Below, in pieces: positions 17,831 to 27,942 of a stretch of 64,000 nucleotides of DNA. The notes beneath the pieces are model-generated. The model saw nothing but the letters and a program-made list of their open reading frames with translations. It ran no database searches and was not told where the DNA came from. Positions within the stretch are counted from its first letter, which is position 1. Each line of letters begins with the position of its first letter. The position numbers and the translations under genes were made by a program. The stretch comes from Thalassospira xianhensis MCCC 1A02616 (GTDB lineage: Bacteria > Pseudomonadota > Alphaproteobacteria > Rhodospirillales > Thalassospiraceae). The stretch is taken from positions 62,001 through 126,000 of the forward strand of contig NZ_JPWA01000002.1 in the NCBI RefSeq assembly GCF_003326475.1, read 5' to 3'.

Positions 17831-18787
17831 ATGCGCGTTTTTCGATCTTTTGACAATCTGGGTAATGACGCGCGTGACGCGGTTGTTGCGATTGGCAATT
17901 TTGACGGCCTTCATCTGGGCCATCAGACGTTGCTTGATCATGCGCGCAAGATCGCTCGCGATCTGAATGCACCGCTGGGCATTCTGACGTTCGAACCTCA
18001 TCCCCGGATGCTGTTCCGCGCAGGCGAACCCGAATTCCGTCTGACATCGGCCGATGACCGGATTACGGCGGCGTCCGATCTGGATATCGATCTGTTTTTC
18101 GAAGCCGAGTTTAATCGCGATTTTGCCGCCATGAGCGCCGAAGAGTTTATCGAACGCATTCTGGTAAACGGGCTTGGTGTGCGCCATGTCGTTGTCGGTT
18201 GGGACTTCTGCTTTGGCAAGGGCCGGGCGGGAAATGTCGATCTGCTGCGTGAAATCGGCGAAAAATCCGGTTTCGGGGTGACGGCGATCGAGGCGGTTAC
18301 GCATGATAACGGAATTATCTATTCCTCGACCGCGATCCGGCAGGCGTTGCGTGAAGGCCGCCCGCAGGATGCGACCCATTTGCTGGGGCGCCCGTGGGAA
18401 GTTGCCGGTGTGGTGATCAAGGGCGATCAGCGCGGTCGGACGATTGGTTTCCCGACCGCGAATGTCGCACTTGGCAATCATCTGCGTCCGAAATTTGGTG
18501 TTTATGCCGTCGAGCTTGGCCTGATATCGGACGAAAATGATGAAACCGTCGAACGCTGGATCGACGGAGTCGCAAATATTGGTGTGCGCCCCAGCTTTGG
18601 CGGGGATGCGGATGCCGGGCTTGAAGCCCACCTGTTCGATTTCGATCAGGACATCTATGGCCGTCGCGTTCGCGTGCGTTTGCACGGCTTTATCCGGGGC
18701 GAACAGAAGTTCGATGGGCTTGACGCACTGAAAGCCCAGATCGCCGCGGATGTGATTGCCGCCAAAGAGATTCTCGGCAAGATTTGA
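17831..18787 (+). CDS. ribF: Bifunctional riboflavin kinase/FAD synthetase
   Basis: About 318 residues; makes FMN from riboflavin and FAD from FMN. The N-terminal FMN adenylyltransferase has the HIGH-like GNFDGLHLGHQTLLD and the GWDFCFGKGRAGN and SSTAIRQALREG motifs. The C-terminal flavokinase has GRTIGFPTANV near residue 205 and then the usual beta-barrel. Length fits the family. ATG 17831 is chosen over earlier in-frame ATGs because a purine-rich AGAGAG stretch precedes it and the protein then starts as family members do. It is followed by ileS, as in many proteobacteria. Confidence 0.94.
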   Translation: MRVFRSFDNLGNDARDAVVAIGNFDGLHLGHQTLLDHARKIARDLNAPLGILTFEPHPRMLFRAGEPEFRLTSADDRITAASDLDIDLFFEAEFNRDFAAMSAEEFIERILVNGLGVRHVVVGWDFCFGKGRAGNVDLLREIGEKSGFGVTAIEAVTHDNGIIYSSTAIRQALREGRPQDATHLLGRPWEVAGVVIKGDQRGRTIGFPTANVALGNHLRPKFGVYAVELGLISDENDETVERWIDGVANIGVRPSFGGDADAGLEAHLFDFDQDIYGRRVRVRLHGFIRGEQKFDGLDALKAQIAADVIAAKEILGKI

Positions 18788-18890
18788 AATTGTTGTCGAA
18801 CCCGTTATGATCCGCGCGCCTTTACGGGGGCAGCCAGTATCACCGGGGGTTCGCCCTTGTAATTTGTTTAAAGACGACAGGACCGTCACG

Positions 18891-21731
18891 ATGAGTGTCG
18901 AATACAAAAAGACCGTTATCCTGCCCAAGACCGATTTTCCGATGCGGGCGGGTTTGCCAAAGATGGAGCCCACCCTGCTGGAACAGTGGGCGAAAGAGGA
19001 CCTCTATGGCAAAATTCGCGGTATTTCGGCGGATCGTGAAATGTTTGTCCTGCATGATGGTCCGCCCTATGCCAACGGCCACCTGCATATTGGCCATGCG
19101 CTGAACAAGATCCTGAAAGACGTGATCACCCGTTCGCAGCAGATGATGGGCAAGAACGCGGTTTATGTTCCGGGCTGGGATTGCCACGGCCTTCCGATCG
19201 AATGGAAGATCGAAGAACAGTACCGTGCCAAGGGCAAGAACAAGGATGATGTTCCTATCGCCGAATTCCGCAAGGAATGCCGCGAGTTCGCCCAGAAATG
19301 GCTTGATATCCAGCGCGAGGAATTCAAACGTCTTGGCGTGATGGGCGACTGGGACAATCCCTATGTCACCATGGATTACAAGGCCGAGGCATCTATTGCC
19401 CGTGAACTTGGCAAATTCCTGATGAACGGTTCGCTCTATATGGGCTCGAAGCCGGTCATGTGGTCGGTGGTTGAAAAGACCGCGCTGGCCGAGGCCGAGG
19501 TCGAATATCACGACCATACCAGCAAAACGATCCATGTCCGGTTCCCGGTTGTTTCATCCAAGGTTGATGCCCTCTCCGATGCGACGATCCTGATCTGGAC
19601 GACGACCCCATGGACGATCCCGGGGAACCGCGCGATTTCGTATGGGGCCGAGATCGACTATGTCGTGATCGAAGTGACCGAAACCGCCGAGGAAGCCTGG
19701 GCCAAGGTCGGCGAGAAAATGGCGATTTGTGCCGATCTGGTCGAAGACGTTTGCAAAAACGGCCGCATCACCGGGCATAAGGTTGTCGGCAATTTCAAGG
19801 GTTCCGACCTTGAAGGCACCGTTGCCGCCCATCCGTTCCGCGGTGAGGGTTATGAATTTGATGTGCCGCTTCTGGCCGCGGATTACGTCACGACCGATAC
19901 CGGTACCGGCTTTGTCCATACCGCGCCGACGCACGGCCCGGACGATTACCAGACCGGTCTGAAATATGGTCTTGAAGTGCCGGAAATGGTGGATGGCGAC
20001 GGGGCTTATTACCCGACCGTGCCGCTGTTTGCCGGTAAACGCATCTATGATGAAAACGGCAAGGAAGCCGATGCCAACGAAGCGGTCATTGCCAAGCTGA
20101 TTGAGGTTGGCGCGCTGTTGTCGCGCGGCCGTCTGAAGCACTCTTATCCGTGCTCCTGGCGTTCCAAAGCTCCGATCATCTATCGCACCACGCCGCAATG
20201 GTTCATTTCCATGAAGGATAATGACCTGCGTGAAAAGGCGCTCAAGGCGATTGATGAAACCCGCTTCGTGCCGGAAGCTGGTCGCAACCGTTTGCATTCG
20301 ATGATTGCCAACCGCCCGGACTGGTGCGTTTCGCGCCAGCGTGCGTGGGGTGTACCGATTACGGTGTTCATCAATAAAAATACCCGTGAACCGCTGCGTG
20401 ATCAGGGTGTACTTGACCGCGTCTACGAAGCATTCTGTGCCGAAGGTGCCGATGCGTGGTTCACGCGCGATGCGCAATATTTCCTGGGCGACAAATATGA
20501 TGCCAAGGATTTCGAACAGGTCACCGACGTTCTTGACGTCTGGTTTGATTCCGGTTCGACCCATGCCTTCGTTCTCGAAGAACGTCAGGACCTGAAATGG
20601 CCGGCTGATCTTTATCTTGAAGGCTCGGATCAGCATCGCGGCTGGTTCCATAGCTCTTTGCTGGAATCGTGCGGAACGCGCGGTCGTGCTCCGTATGACG
20701 CGGTTCTGACGCACGGTTTCGTTCTGGACGGCGAAGGCCGCAAGATGTCCAAGTCGCTTGGCAACGTCATTGCCCCCCAGGACATCATCAACAAGCTTGG
20801 TGCTGATATCCTGCGTCTTTGGGTGGTCAGTTCCGACTATCACGATGATCTGCGCATCAGTCACGAAATCATCGAACGTCATTCGGACATCTATCGTCGC
20901 CTGCGCAATACGCTGCGCTTCCTGCTGGGCAACCTTGATGGCTTTACCGAGGCGGAAAAGGTTGCGGATAACGAATTGCCGGAACTGGAACGCTGGGTTC
21001 TGCATCGTCTGAGCAAGCTTGACGATCTGGTGCGTAAAACCACGGCGGATTATGATTTCCATACGATGTTTATCGAGCTGCATAACTTCTGCGCGCTTGA
21101 TATGTCGGCCTTCTATCTTGATATCCGCAAGGACGCGCTTTATTGCGACGCGCCAAGCAGTGCCAAACGTCGTGCGGCACGTACGGTTATGGATCGCGTA
21201 TTTGACAGTCTGGTGCGCTGGCTGGCACCGGTTCTGTGCTTTACCGCGGACGAGGCATGGCGCGCACGTTATGGTGCGGACAGTTCGGTCCATTCCGAAA
21301 CCTTCAACACGGTTTCGGATGGCTGGAAGAACGAGGCACTGGCTGCCAAGTGGGAAAAAATCCGCAAACTGCGTCGTGTCGTGACCGGGGCACTGGAACT
21401 TGAACGTGCGGAAAAACGTATTGGCGCAAGCCTTGATGCCGCGCCAAAGGTCTATGCGACAGCGGAATATGTCGAAGCGCTTAACGGCCTTAATCTTGCC
21501 GAAATCGCCATCACATCTGATGTCGAACTGATCACTGGCGATGCGCCCGAAGGGGCCTATACCCTCGAGGAAGTCGCAGGCGTTGGTGTGGTTCCGGCAT
21601 TGGCCGAGGGCGAGAAATGCGAACGTTGCTGGCAGACCCTGCCGGAAGTTGGCAGCCATCCGGTGCACAAAACCGTGTGCCTGCGCTGTGCCGATGCCGT
21701 AGATGAAATGGGGATCGAGGCCGCCGAATAA
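18891..21731 (+). CDS. ileS: Isoleucyl-tRNA synthetase
   Basis: 946 residues, class Ia synthetase charging tRNA-Ile. The HIGH motif is HLHIGHALN near residue 60, KMSKS is GRKMSKSLGN near residue 620, and the editing CP1 domain lies between, with WTTTPWTIPGNRA. The C-terminal zinc finger is complete: CERCW and CLRCAD. ATG 18891 follows AGGA at eight bases; the open frame starts earlier but overlaps ribF without an initiation signal. Same strand as ribF and lspA, so probably one transcript. Confidence 0.97.
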   Translation: MSVEYKKTVILPKTDFPMRAGLPKMEPTLLEQWAKEDLYGKIRGISADREMFVLHDGPPYANGHLHIGHALNKILKDVITRSQQMMGKNAVYVPGWDCHGLPIEWKIEEQYRAKGKNKDDVPIAEFRKECREFAQKWLDIQREEFKRLGVMGDWDNPYVTMDYKAEASIARELGKFLMNGSLYMGSKPVMWSVVEKTALAEAEVEYHDHTSKTIHVRFPVVSSKVDALSDATILIWTTTPWTIPGNRAISYGAEIDYVVIEVTETAEEAWAKVGEKMAICADLVEDVCKNGRITGHKVVGNFKGSDLEGTVAAHPFRGEGYEFDVPLLAADYVTTDTGTGFVHTAPTHGPDDYQTGLKYGLEVPEMVDGDGAYYPTVPLFAGKRIYDENGKEADANEAVIAKLIEVGALLSRGRLKHSYPCSWRSKAPIIYRTTPQWFISMKDNDLREKALKAIDETRFVPEAGRNRLHSMIANRPDWCVSRQRAWGVPITVFINKNTREPLRDQGVLDRVYEAFCAEGADAWFTRDAQYFLGDKYDAKDFEQVTDVLDVWFDSGSTHAFVLEERQDLKWPADLYLEGSDQHRGWFHSSLLESCGTRGRAPYDAVLTHGFVLDGEGRKMSKSLGNVIAPQDIINKLGADILRLWVVSSDYHDDLRISHEIIERHSDIYRRLRNTLRFLLGNLDGFTEAEKVADNELPELERWVLHRLSKLDDLVRKTTADYDFHTMFIELHNFCALDMSAFYLDIRKDALYCDAPSSAKRRAARTVMDRVFDSLVRWLAPVLCFTADEAWRARYGADSSVHSETFNTVSDGWKNEALAAKWEKIRKLRRVVTGALELERAEKRIGASLDAAPKVYATAEYVEALNGLNLAEIAITSDVELITGDAPEGAYTLEEVAGVGVVPALAEGEKCERCWQTLPEVGSHPVHKTVCLRCADAVDEMGIEAAE

Positions 21732-21800
21732 GGCGGCCCTTTTCCGGTCCGGGTCTTTCCATCCGGAAGACCTTGTTCAGGCAAGACAGAAAGAGTGTTG

Positions 21801-22274
21801 ATGAAACATCGTGCCTTTGTCTTTGGACTGGTTGTTATTGCGGTGGTCTTTGCCGTCGACCAGTGGACCAAGCAGCTTGCGATTGACGGATTGTCAAACC
21901 CGCATCGCGTGATCGAAGTCACTCCGTTCATGAATTTCCTGCTGGCATGGAACAGCGGCGTTTCGTTCGGCCTGTTTCAGGGGCAGGCGCCTTGGGTCAT
22001 GATTGCGGCGACGGCAGCAATTACCATTGGTTTCCTGATCTGGATGTGGCGGACGCGGGACCGGTTGCTGGGTATTGCGCTGGCACTGGTGATTGGCGGG
22101 GCGGTTGGCAACCTTGTTGACCGGTTGCGTCACGGGGCGGTAACCGACTTTATCGACATGCATGTTGCAGGTTATCATTGGCCGGTTTTCAATATCGCTG
22201 ACAGCGCAATTACGATTGGTGCAGTCCTGCTGTTGATCGATTCCCTGTTTGGCGGTAAAAAATCATCCAGGTAA
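21801..22274 (+). CDS. lspA: Lipoprotein signal peptidase (signal peptidase II)
   Basis: 157 residues, four membrane helices; cleaves prolipoprotein signal peptides after diacylglyceryl transfer. Family motifs are visible: DQWTKQLA, NSGVSFGLF, GGAVGNLVDRL and FNIADSAI, the last two holding the catalytic aspartate pair. ATG 21801 has AAAGAG upstream; GTG/TTG codons just before it are less likely. The ileS-lspA order is widely conserved, and the next gene encodes a lipoprotein that would be a substrate. Confidence 0.95.
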   Translation: MKHRAFVFGLVVIAVVFAVDQWTKQLAIDGLSNPHRVIEVTPFMNFLLAWNSGVSFGLFQGQAPWVMIAATAAITIGFLIWMWRTRDRLLGIALALVIGGAVGNLVDRLRHGAVTDFIDMHVAGYHWPVFNIADSAITIGAVLLLIDSLFGGKKSSR

Positions 22275-22324
22275 TTTTTGATCCGGCATTTCGATGCCGG
22301 AGACTGAGTGGTAAAGAGGCATCA

Positions 22325-22903
22325 ATGGCCCGGAAACTATCGACATCGATTTTCAAAGTTGCGCTGCTGGGCGGGTTGGCACTTGCCGTGTCCGGTTGTG
22401 AATCAACGCGTGAAACGTTCGGTCTGAACAAAACGGCCCCGGACGAGTTTCAGGTTGTTTCCCGTGCACCGCTGAGCCTGCCGCCTGATTTCACACTGCG
22501 TGTTCCCGAACCGGGCGCACCACGCCCTCAGACCGGTACGACCACCGATCAGGCGCGTCGTATCCTGACTGGTGAAGATCCCGATGCGGTCAAGCGCGAT
22601 ATCACCGATGGCAATCGCAGCCAGGGGCAGATCGCCCTGCTGTCGCAGTCGGGCGCGCAATATGCCGATCCGGCAATCCGCACCACGGTTGATCGTGAAA
22701 CCTCGATCTTTATCGAAGAAAGCGACAGCGTCGTCGACAAGCTGATCTTCTGGCAGGACAAGCCGGAATTCGGTACTCAGGTCGACGCCGAAGCCGAAGC
22801 CAAACGCATCCGGGATCAGCAGGCATTGGGTGAGTCGGTTTCCGAAGGTGAAACACCGGTCATCGAACGCCGTCAGAAAGGCTGGCTGGAAGATATTTTC
22901 TAG
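22325..22903 (+). CDS. DUF3035-family lipoprotein
   Basis: 192 residues. A lipoprotein signal peptide ends in the lipobox LAVSGC (Cys at about 25), so it should be lipidated and outer-membrane or periplasm anchored. The conserved family segment APDEFQVVSRAPLSLPPDFTLRVPEPG follows, typical of alphaproteobacterial DUF3035 proteins and related to the proline-rich BamC-like start. Function is unknown. Its position directly after lspA and before two M16 peptidases is a conserved-looking envelope module. It ends in a terminator. Confidence 0.87.
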   Translation: MARKLSTSIFKVALLGGLALAVSGCESTRETFGLNKTAPDEFQVVSRAPLSLPPDFTLRVPEPGAPRPQTGTTTDQARRILTGEDPDAVKRDITDGNRSQGQIALLSQSGAQYADPAIRTTVDRETSIFIEESDSVVDKLIFWQDKPEFGTQVDAEAEAKRIRDQQALGESVSEGETPVIERRQKGWLEDIF

Positions 22904-22964
22904 AGCGTGACGGTCACATTCCGGTGAAATTTTCCGGAAATAGAACAAAATTCGAATTATGGCA

Positions 22965-22990
22965 GGGCGCGGTCTTTCCGCGCCCTTGTT
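22965..22990 (+). terminator. Rho-independent terminator after the DUF3035 gene
   Basis: GGGCGCGG (22965-22972) pairs with CCGCGCCC (22978-22985) around TCTTT and is followed by TTGTT. It separates the ileS-lspA-lipoprotein unit from the M16 pair. Confidence 0.75.
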
Positions 22991-23090
22991 CTGTCATATT
23001 CAGTTCTTAATCAAAAACTTGTCCGTTGCCGTATAGATCAGGCACCCTGCCTGTTTCTGGCGATCCTGCTTATTGCATTGGGATGACATA

Positions 23091-24512
23091 ATGACATTTC
23101 CGACCAGATCCCCGATTTCGTTGTTTGCGCGCGGGCCGATTGGCCTGCTTGCCGCAATTCTGATGATCCTGAGCCCCCATCTTGCCGGGGCGGCGGTTTT
23201 CAGTCCGCAAACCATGACCCTTGATAACGGCATGCAGGTCGTGCTGGTGGAAAATCACCGTGCCCCGGTCGTGACCCATATGGTCTGGTACAAGGTCGGT
23301 TCCGCCGACGAGACCGAGGGCGTATCGGGGATCGCCCATTTCCTTGAACATCTGATGTTCAAGGGCACCAAGGACATTGCCCCGGGTGACTTTTCCAAGA
23401 TCGTTGCGCGCAATGGCGGCAATGATAATGCGTTCACTAGTTGGGATTATACCGGCTATTTTCAGAATATTGCCCGCGACCGGCTTGAAATGGTCATGAA
23501 AATGGAAGCCGACCGGATGCAGAATTTGCAGCTTACCGATGATGTGGTGCTGCCTGAACGCGACGTGATCATCGAAGAACGCAGATCACGGATTGATAAC
23601 AATCCCGGTGCTTTGCTTGGCGAACAGATGCGTGCTGCCCTTTACATGGCCCATCCCTATGGCCGTTCGATCATTGGCTGGCTCAATGAAATGGAAACGC
23701 TCGGCACCGATGACGCGTTGGCGTTTTATCACAAATGGTATGCGCCCAATAACGCCATTCTGGTTGTCGCCGGCGACATCACCATGGATCAGCTTAAACC
23801 GCTGGCCGAAAAATATTACGGTGCCATCCCGGCAGGTGATGTTGCGACCCGTCACCGGGTCAAGGAACCGACCCAGCATGCCCCGCGCAAGGTAACGCTG
23901 ACCGATCCGCGTGTCGGGCAGGCATCAATGTCGCGTTATTATCTGGCACCGTCCTATAACAGCGAAAATGCCGATCAGGCCGCCTCGCTTGAAGTGTTAA
24001 GCGAGATCCTTGGATCTGGCACGACCAGCCGGTTCTTCCGATCGCTTGTGGTTGATCAGTCGATTGCGACCAGTGCCGGAACGTTCTACGACCCGGTTGC
24101 GGTCGATTTGGCAAGCTTCGGGCTTTATGCCGTGCCTCGCGATGGTGTCGAACTGGCCGATCTTGAAAAGGCGGTTGATGCCGAAATTGCCAAGGTTGCC
24201 GAAAATGGCGTGACCGAGGAAGAACTGGCGCGCGCCAAGCAGAAGCTTCTTGATAGTGCAGTGTTTGCCCGTGATTCCCTGTCCGCGGCTGCCCGCACCC
24301 TGGGCGAGGCACTGGCGGTTGGTTTGACCGTTGATCAGGTGGAAAGCTGGCCAGACAGGATCAATGCCGTGACGATCGAGCAGGTCAATGCGGCCGCGAA
24401 ATCCGTGTTTGACGACAAACGTTCCGTTACCGGCTGGTTGCAACCGCCCGAAGGCGGCCCGGTCAGCGGAATGCCGACCGCGCCGGTCACCGGCGAGCAG
24501 GAGGTGCATTGA
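23091..24512 (+). CDS. Periplasmic M16 peptidase, catalytically complete
   Basis: 473 residues with a signal peptide (hydrophobic run GPIGLLAAILMILSPHLAGAA). The inverted zinc motif HxxEH is HFLEHLMFKG near residue 84, with the third ligand Glu expected in EERRSRIDNNP near residue 163. This is the pitrilysin/processing-peptidase family, which clips short peptides in a closed chamber. ATG 23091 is preferred over a TTG at 23073. Its stop is two bases before the next gene start, so the pair is almost certainly co-translated and may form a heterodimer. Confidence 0.93.
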   Translation: MTFPTRSPISLFARGPIGLLAAILMILSPHLAGAAVFSPQTMTLDNGMQVVLVENHRAPVVTHMVWYKVGSADETEGVSGIAHFLEHLMFKGTKDIAPGDFSKIVARNGGNDNAFTSWDYTGYFQNIARDRLEMVMKMEADRMQNLQLTDDVVLPERDVIIEERRSRIDNNPGALLGEQMRAALYMAHPYGRSIIGWLNEMETLGTDDALAFYHKWYAPNNAILVVAGDITMDQLKPLAEKYYGAIPAGDVATRHRVKEPTQHAPRKVTLTDPRVGQASMSRYYLAPSYNSENADQAASLEVLSEILGSGTTSRFFRSLVVDQSIATSAGTFYDPVAVDLASFGLYAVPRDGVELADLEKAVDAEIAKVAENGVTEEELARAKQKLLDSAVFARDSLSAAARTLGEALAVGLTVDQVESWPDRINAVTIEQVNAAAKSVFDDKRSVTGWLQPPEGGPVSGMPTAPVTGEQEVH

Positions 24513-24514
24513 TC

Positions 24515-25873
24515 ATGAGCTATATCGCAAAGAATATTCCGGTACTGAAAATGCGCAAAACCCTGCTGGGGCTGGCATCTGCCACCCTGTTGATGACGTC
24601 ATTTGCAAGTCAGGCAAGTGCGGTCGAGGTACAGGAAGTCACTTCCGATGGTGGCATTACCGCATGGCTGATCGAAGATCACCTGAACCCGCTTCTGACG
24701 GTTGATTTCGCCTTCAAGGGGGCCGGTTCCGCAACCGACCCGGCGGGCAAGGGAGGGCTTGCCAATATGGTGTCGGGCCTGATCGATGAAGGGGCTGGTG
24801 CCATGGACAGCCAGACCTTCCGTACTGAAATGGAAGATCGGTCGATTAGCATTTCCTTTGATGCCGGTCGCGATGACTTTTCCGGGTCGATGGTGACGTT
24901 GACGCGTGAACGCGATACGGCGATTGACCTTTTGCGTCTGGCCCTGACCGAGCCGCGCTTTGATGACGAGGCGGTTGAACGCATCCGCGCACAGGTTATG
25001 TCGGGCTTGCGCCGGGCGGAAACCGATCCGGGTGATATTGCCGGAAAGGCGTTTTTCAAATCGATCTTTGGTGATCATCCCTATGCCAATCCGGTTTCGG
25101 GTACGATCGCATCGATCAGCAGCCTGAACGCCAATGATTTTCGTGAATTTGTCCGTCATGCCATGGCACGTGACAATCTGGTGATCGGGGTTGCGGGCGA
25201 TATCACGGCCGAGGAACTCGGCCCGCTGCTTGACGAAGCCTTTGGCGGTCTGCCGGAAAAAAGCGACCTTCCGGCTATTCCCGAAGTCACGCCGAAATTT
25301 GGCGGGATTGAAGTGATCCAACAGGATATCCCGCAAAGCCAGGCAGTCTGGGGCCAGAAGGGCATTGCGCGCAAGGACCCGGATTTCTATGCCGCCTATA
25401 TCATGAATTATATCCTTGGCGGCGGCGGTTTTTCATCGCGCCTGACCGAGGAAGTCCGTGAAAAGCGCGGCCTTGCTTACGGCGTTTACAGCTATCTGGC
25501 CGATATGGACAAGGCAGAGCTGATGACAGGCGGGGTTGCGACGCGCAACGACGCCATTGGTCAAAGTCTGTCGATCATTGGCGATGAATGGCAGAAAATG
25601 AAGGATAAGGGCGTGTCGCAGGAAGAACTCGATAACGCCAAGTCCTATCTGACCGGGGCCTTCCCGCTGCGCTTTACCAGCCTTGGCAATCTGTCGGGTA
25701 TGCTGGTTGGCATGCAGATGCAGGATCTGGGCATGGACTTCCTTGATAAACGCAACAGCCTTGTCGAAGCCGTCACCCTTGATGACGTGAACCGGGTTGC
25801 CGGGGAACTGCTTGATCCGGCGAATGTTACCGTGACGGTGGTCGGCAAACCCGAGGGTGATCTGGCGTTTTAA
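24515..25873 (+). CDS. M16-family partner protein lacking the zinc motif
   Basis: 452 residues with a signal peptide ending near ASQASAVE. The fold matches M16 (NPLLTVDFAFKGAGS; LGGGGFSSRLTEEVREKRGLAYGVYS), but where the active subunit has HxxEH this one has GGLANMVSGLIDEG, so zinc binding is lost. That is the pattern of the non-catalytic subunit in M16B heterodimers, with the R/Y substrate-binding region kept. ATG 24515 has AGGAGGT nine bases upstream. Probable partner of the preceding gene product. Confidence 0.92.
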   Translation: MSYIAKNIPVLKMRKTLLGLASATLLMTSFASQASAVEVQEVTSDGGITAWLIEDHLNPLLTVDFAFKGAGSATDPAGKGGLANMVSGLIDEGAGAMDSQTFRTEMEDRSISISFDAGRDDFSGSMVTLTRERDTAIDLLRLALTEPRFDDEAVERIRAQVMSGLRRAETDPGDIAGKAFFKSIFGDHPYANPVSGTIASISSLNANDFREFVRHAMARDNLVIGVAGDITAEELGPLLDEAFGGLPEKSDLPAIPEVTPKFGGIEVIQQDIPQSQAVWGQKGIARKDPDFYAAYIMNYILGGGGFSSRLTEEVREKRGLAYGVYSYLADMDKAELMTGGVATRNDAIGQSLSIIGDEWQKMKDKGVSQEELDNAKSYLTGAFPLRFTSLGNLSGMLVGMQMQDLGMDFLDKRNSLVEAVTLDDVNRVAGELLDPANVTVTVVGKPEGDLAF

Positions 25874-25897
25874 GCCGATCCTGACGTTAAAATGTAT

Positions 25898-25929
25898 AAA
25901 GCGCGGTGAAAGGCATTTCGCTGCGCTTT
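25898..25929. terminator. Stem-loop after the M16 pair
   Basis: A 14-bp stem with two G-U wobbles (25898-25911 with 25916-25929, tight 4-base loop) lies 25 bp after the second M16 stop. The downstream U-tract is weak, so it may be a processing or partial terminator element. Confidence 0.45.
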
Positions 25930-25991
25930 GTGCTTTGATAGGTTCGGATCAACCAGAATAATATCACCCTGTTTTAACGAGCATCGCCTGT

Positions 25992-27935
25992 ATGACCCTG
26001 CGCGTCTTGCCCCAGAACCTGATCAACCAGATTGCCGCCGGCGAGGTGGTCGAACGTCCGGCTGCGGCGTTGAAGGAACTGGTGGAAAATGCGCTGGATG
26101 CCGGGGCGACGCGGGTGGATGTGACCTTGCGCGATGGCGGGCGTACCCTGTTGTCGGTTACCGATGATGGCAAGGGCATGACGCCCGATGAGCTTGGCCT
26201 TGCGGTTGAACGCCACGCGACATCGAAACTGCCCGATGATGACCTTTTCAATATCGGTTTTATGGGGTTTCGCGGCGAAGCATTGCCATCCATCGGATCG
26301 GTATCGCGGATGCGCCTGACCAGCCGGACACGCGGGGCGGAAAATGCTTGGACGCTGACGGTCGAAGGCGGGGCCAAAAGTGCCCCGGAACCCGCCGCCC
26401 ATCCGTTTGGCACACGGGTCGAGGTCCGCGATCTTTTCTATGCCACGCCGGCGCGTCTGAAGTTTCTTAAAACCGCGCGAACCGAGCAGATGTATGCCCG
26501 TGAAATCATGGATCGGCTGGCGATGGCCAGACCCGATGTTGGCTTCACGCTTTCGGGGGATGGCAACAAGCAAATTTTGAATTACCCGGCCTGCGAAGGC
26601 GATCTTTTCGATGCCCGCCTGAAACGGCTCGGCGCGGTAATGGGCCGCGAATTTCAGGATAACGCCCTTCAGATCGAGGCCGAACGCGAAGGCATCCGCC
26701 TGACCGGATATGCCGGAGTGCCAACCCTGAACCGCGGCAATGCGCAGATGCAGTTCCTGTTTGTCAATGGCCGCCCGGTCAAGGACCGGTTGTTGCAGGG
26801 CGCTGTGCGCGGGGCCTATCAGGATTTTCTGGCGCGCGACCGGCATCCGTTGCTGGCGCTGTTTTTTGAACTTTCGCCGCGCGATGTTGACGTCAACGTC
26901 CATCCGGGCAAGACCGAAGTCCGGTTCCGTGATCCGGGCATGGTTCGTGGTTTGATCGTCGGCGCGCTCAAGCATGCCTTGGCGGGGGCTGGGCACCGGG
27001 CATCGACGACCGTGGCTGATATGGCGTTGGGTGCTGCACGACGCGAAGGCGATGGACCATCCTTGCCCTATAGCGGGGCGCGACCGGCATCGGGTGGGTA
27101 CAATTTCGGCACCTATCAGCCAAACCATCCAAGTGCGGCCGCTGTGCAGCGTGACTATGCCGCACAGGCACCGGCAACGTCGTTTGGTGGCTTGTTTGAT
27201 AGTGGACGCGATTTTGCCGGCGGCGAGACCGGTGGCGACAATGGCGGATTTGCCGCGGCTGCGGCCAGTGCGCTTGCCGGTGGATATGGTGGCGGATATG
27301 CCGGTGCGGCTCCGTCGGCACGGATTGATGATACCGATGCATCGAAATTTGTTGATCATCCGCTGGGTGCTGCGCGCGGGCAGGTTCATGCCAATTATAT
27401 CATCGCCCAGACCCGCGACGGGTTGGTGATTGTTGATCAGCATGCCGCCCATGAACGCATTGTCTATGAACGTATGAAAGCTGATCTGGCGGAAAATGGC
27501 GTCAAACGGCAGGGGTTGCTATTGCCGGAGGTCATTGAACTGGACGAGGCATCCGCCGAACGCGTTGCCGACCGCGCCGAAGAATTTGCCGAATTGGGGC
27601 TGGTGGTCGAACCGTTTGGTCCCGGCGCGCTGGTGGTGCGTGAAGTGCCGGCCATGCTGGGCAAGGTTGATGTGGCGGGACTGGTGCGTGATCTTGCCGA
27701 CGAGATCGCCGAACTGGGACAGGGCATGGCGCTTAAAGACCGGTTGATGTATGTCTGCGCGACCATGGCGTGTCACGGATCGGTGCGGTCAGGTCGCAAA
27801 TTGAACGCCGATGAAATGAACGCGCTGTTGCGGCAGATGGAAGCCACCCCTCATTCCGGACAGTGCAACCATGGTCGCCCGACCTATGTCGAACTTAAGC
27901 TGCATGACATCGAAAAGATGTTTGGCCGACGCTAG
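25992..27935 (+). CDS. mutL: DNA mismatch repair protein MutL with endonuclease motif
   Basis: 647 residues. The N-terminal GHKL ATPase shows [17 protein letters not shown] and [11 protein letters not shown] long low-complexity linker rich in Gly, Ala and Ser (~residues 340-450) precedes the dimerisation domain. That domain has [12 protein letters not shown] at residue 482, an exact DQHA-x2-E-x4-E nicking-endonuclease motif, and CNHGRP near the C-terminus, the second metal site. The protein therefore should nick DNA itself, as in organisms without MutH. Tail to tail with the next gene, 7 bp apart. Confidence 0.96.
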   Translation: MTLRVLPQNLINQIAAGEVVERPAAALKELVENALDAGATRVDVTLRDGGRTLLSVTDDGKGMTPDELGLAVERHATSKLPDDDLFNIGFMGFRGEALPSIGSVSRMRLTSRTRGAENAWTLTVEGGAKSAPEPAAHPFGTRVEVRDLFYATPARLKFLKTARTEQMYAREIMDRLAMARPDVGFTLSGDGNKQILNYPACEGDLFDARLKRLGAVMGREFQDNALQIEAEREGIRLTGYAGVPTLNRGNAQMQFLFVNGRPVKDRLLQGAVRGAYQDFLARDRHPLLALFFELSPRDVDVNVHPGKTEVRFRDPGMVRGLIVGALKHALAGAGHRASTTVADMALGAARREGDGPSLPYSGARPASGGYNFGTYQPNHPSAAAVQRDYAAQAPATSFGGLFDSGRDFAGGETGGDNGGFAAAAASALAGGYGGGYAGAAPSARIDDTDASKFVDHPLGAARGQVHANYIIAQTRDGLVIVDQHAAHERIVYERMKADLAENGVKRQGLLLPEVIELDEASAERVADRAEEFAELGLVVEPFGPGALVVREVPAMLGKVDVAGLVRDLADEIAELGQGMALKDRLMYVCATMACHGSVRSGRKLNADEMNALLRQMEATPHSGQCNHGRPTYVELKLHDIEKMFGRR

Positions 27936-27942
27936 GGTAGTA

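Noticed and set aside
17486-18973. A 495-codon minus-strand open frame over ribF
   Set aside because: Opposite to a ribF with both catalytic domains intact, so treated as a shadow.
19554-21668. A 704-codon minus-strand open frame inside ileS
   Set aside because: It lies fully opposite the intact isoleucyl-tRNA synthetase gene and its product is a low-information His/Arg/Ile-rich shadow typical of GC-rich antisense frames.
25974-27452. A 492-codon minus-strand open frame inside mutL
   Set aside because: Antisense shadow of mutL; no motif or ribosome site supports it.
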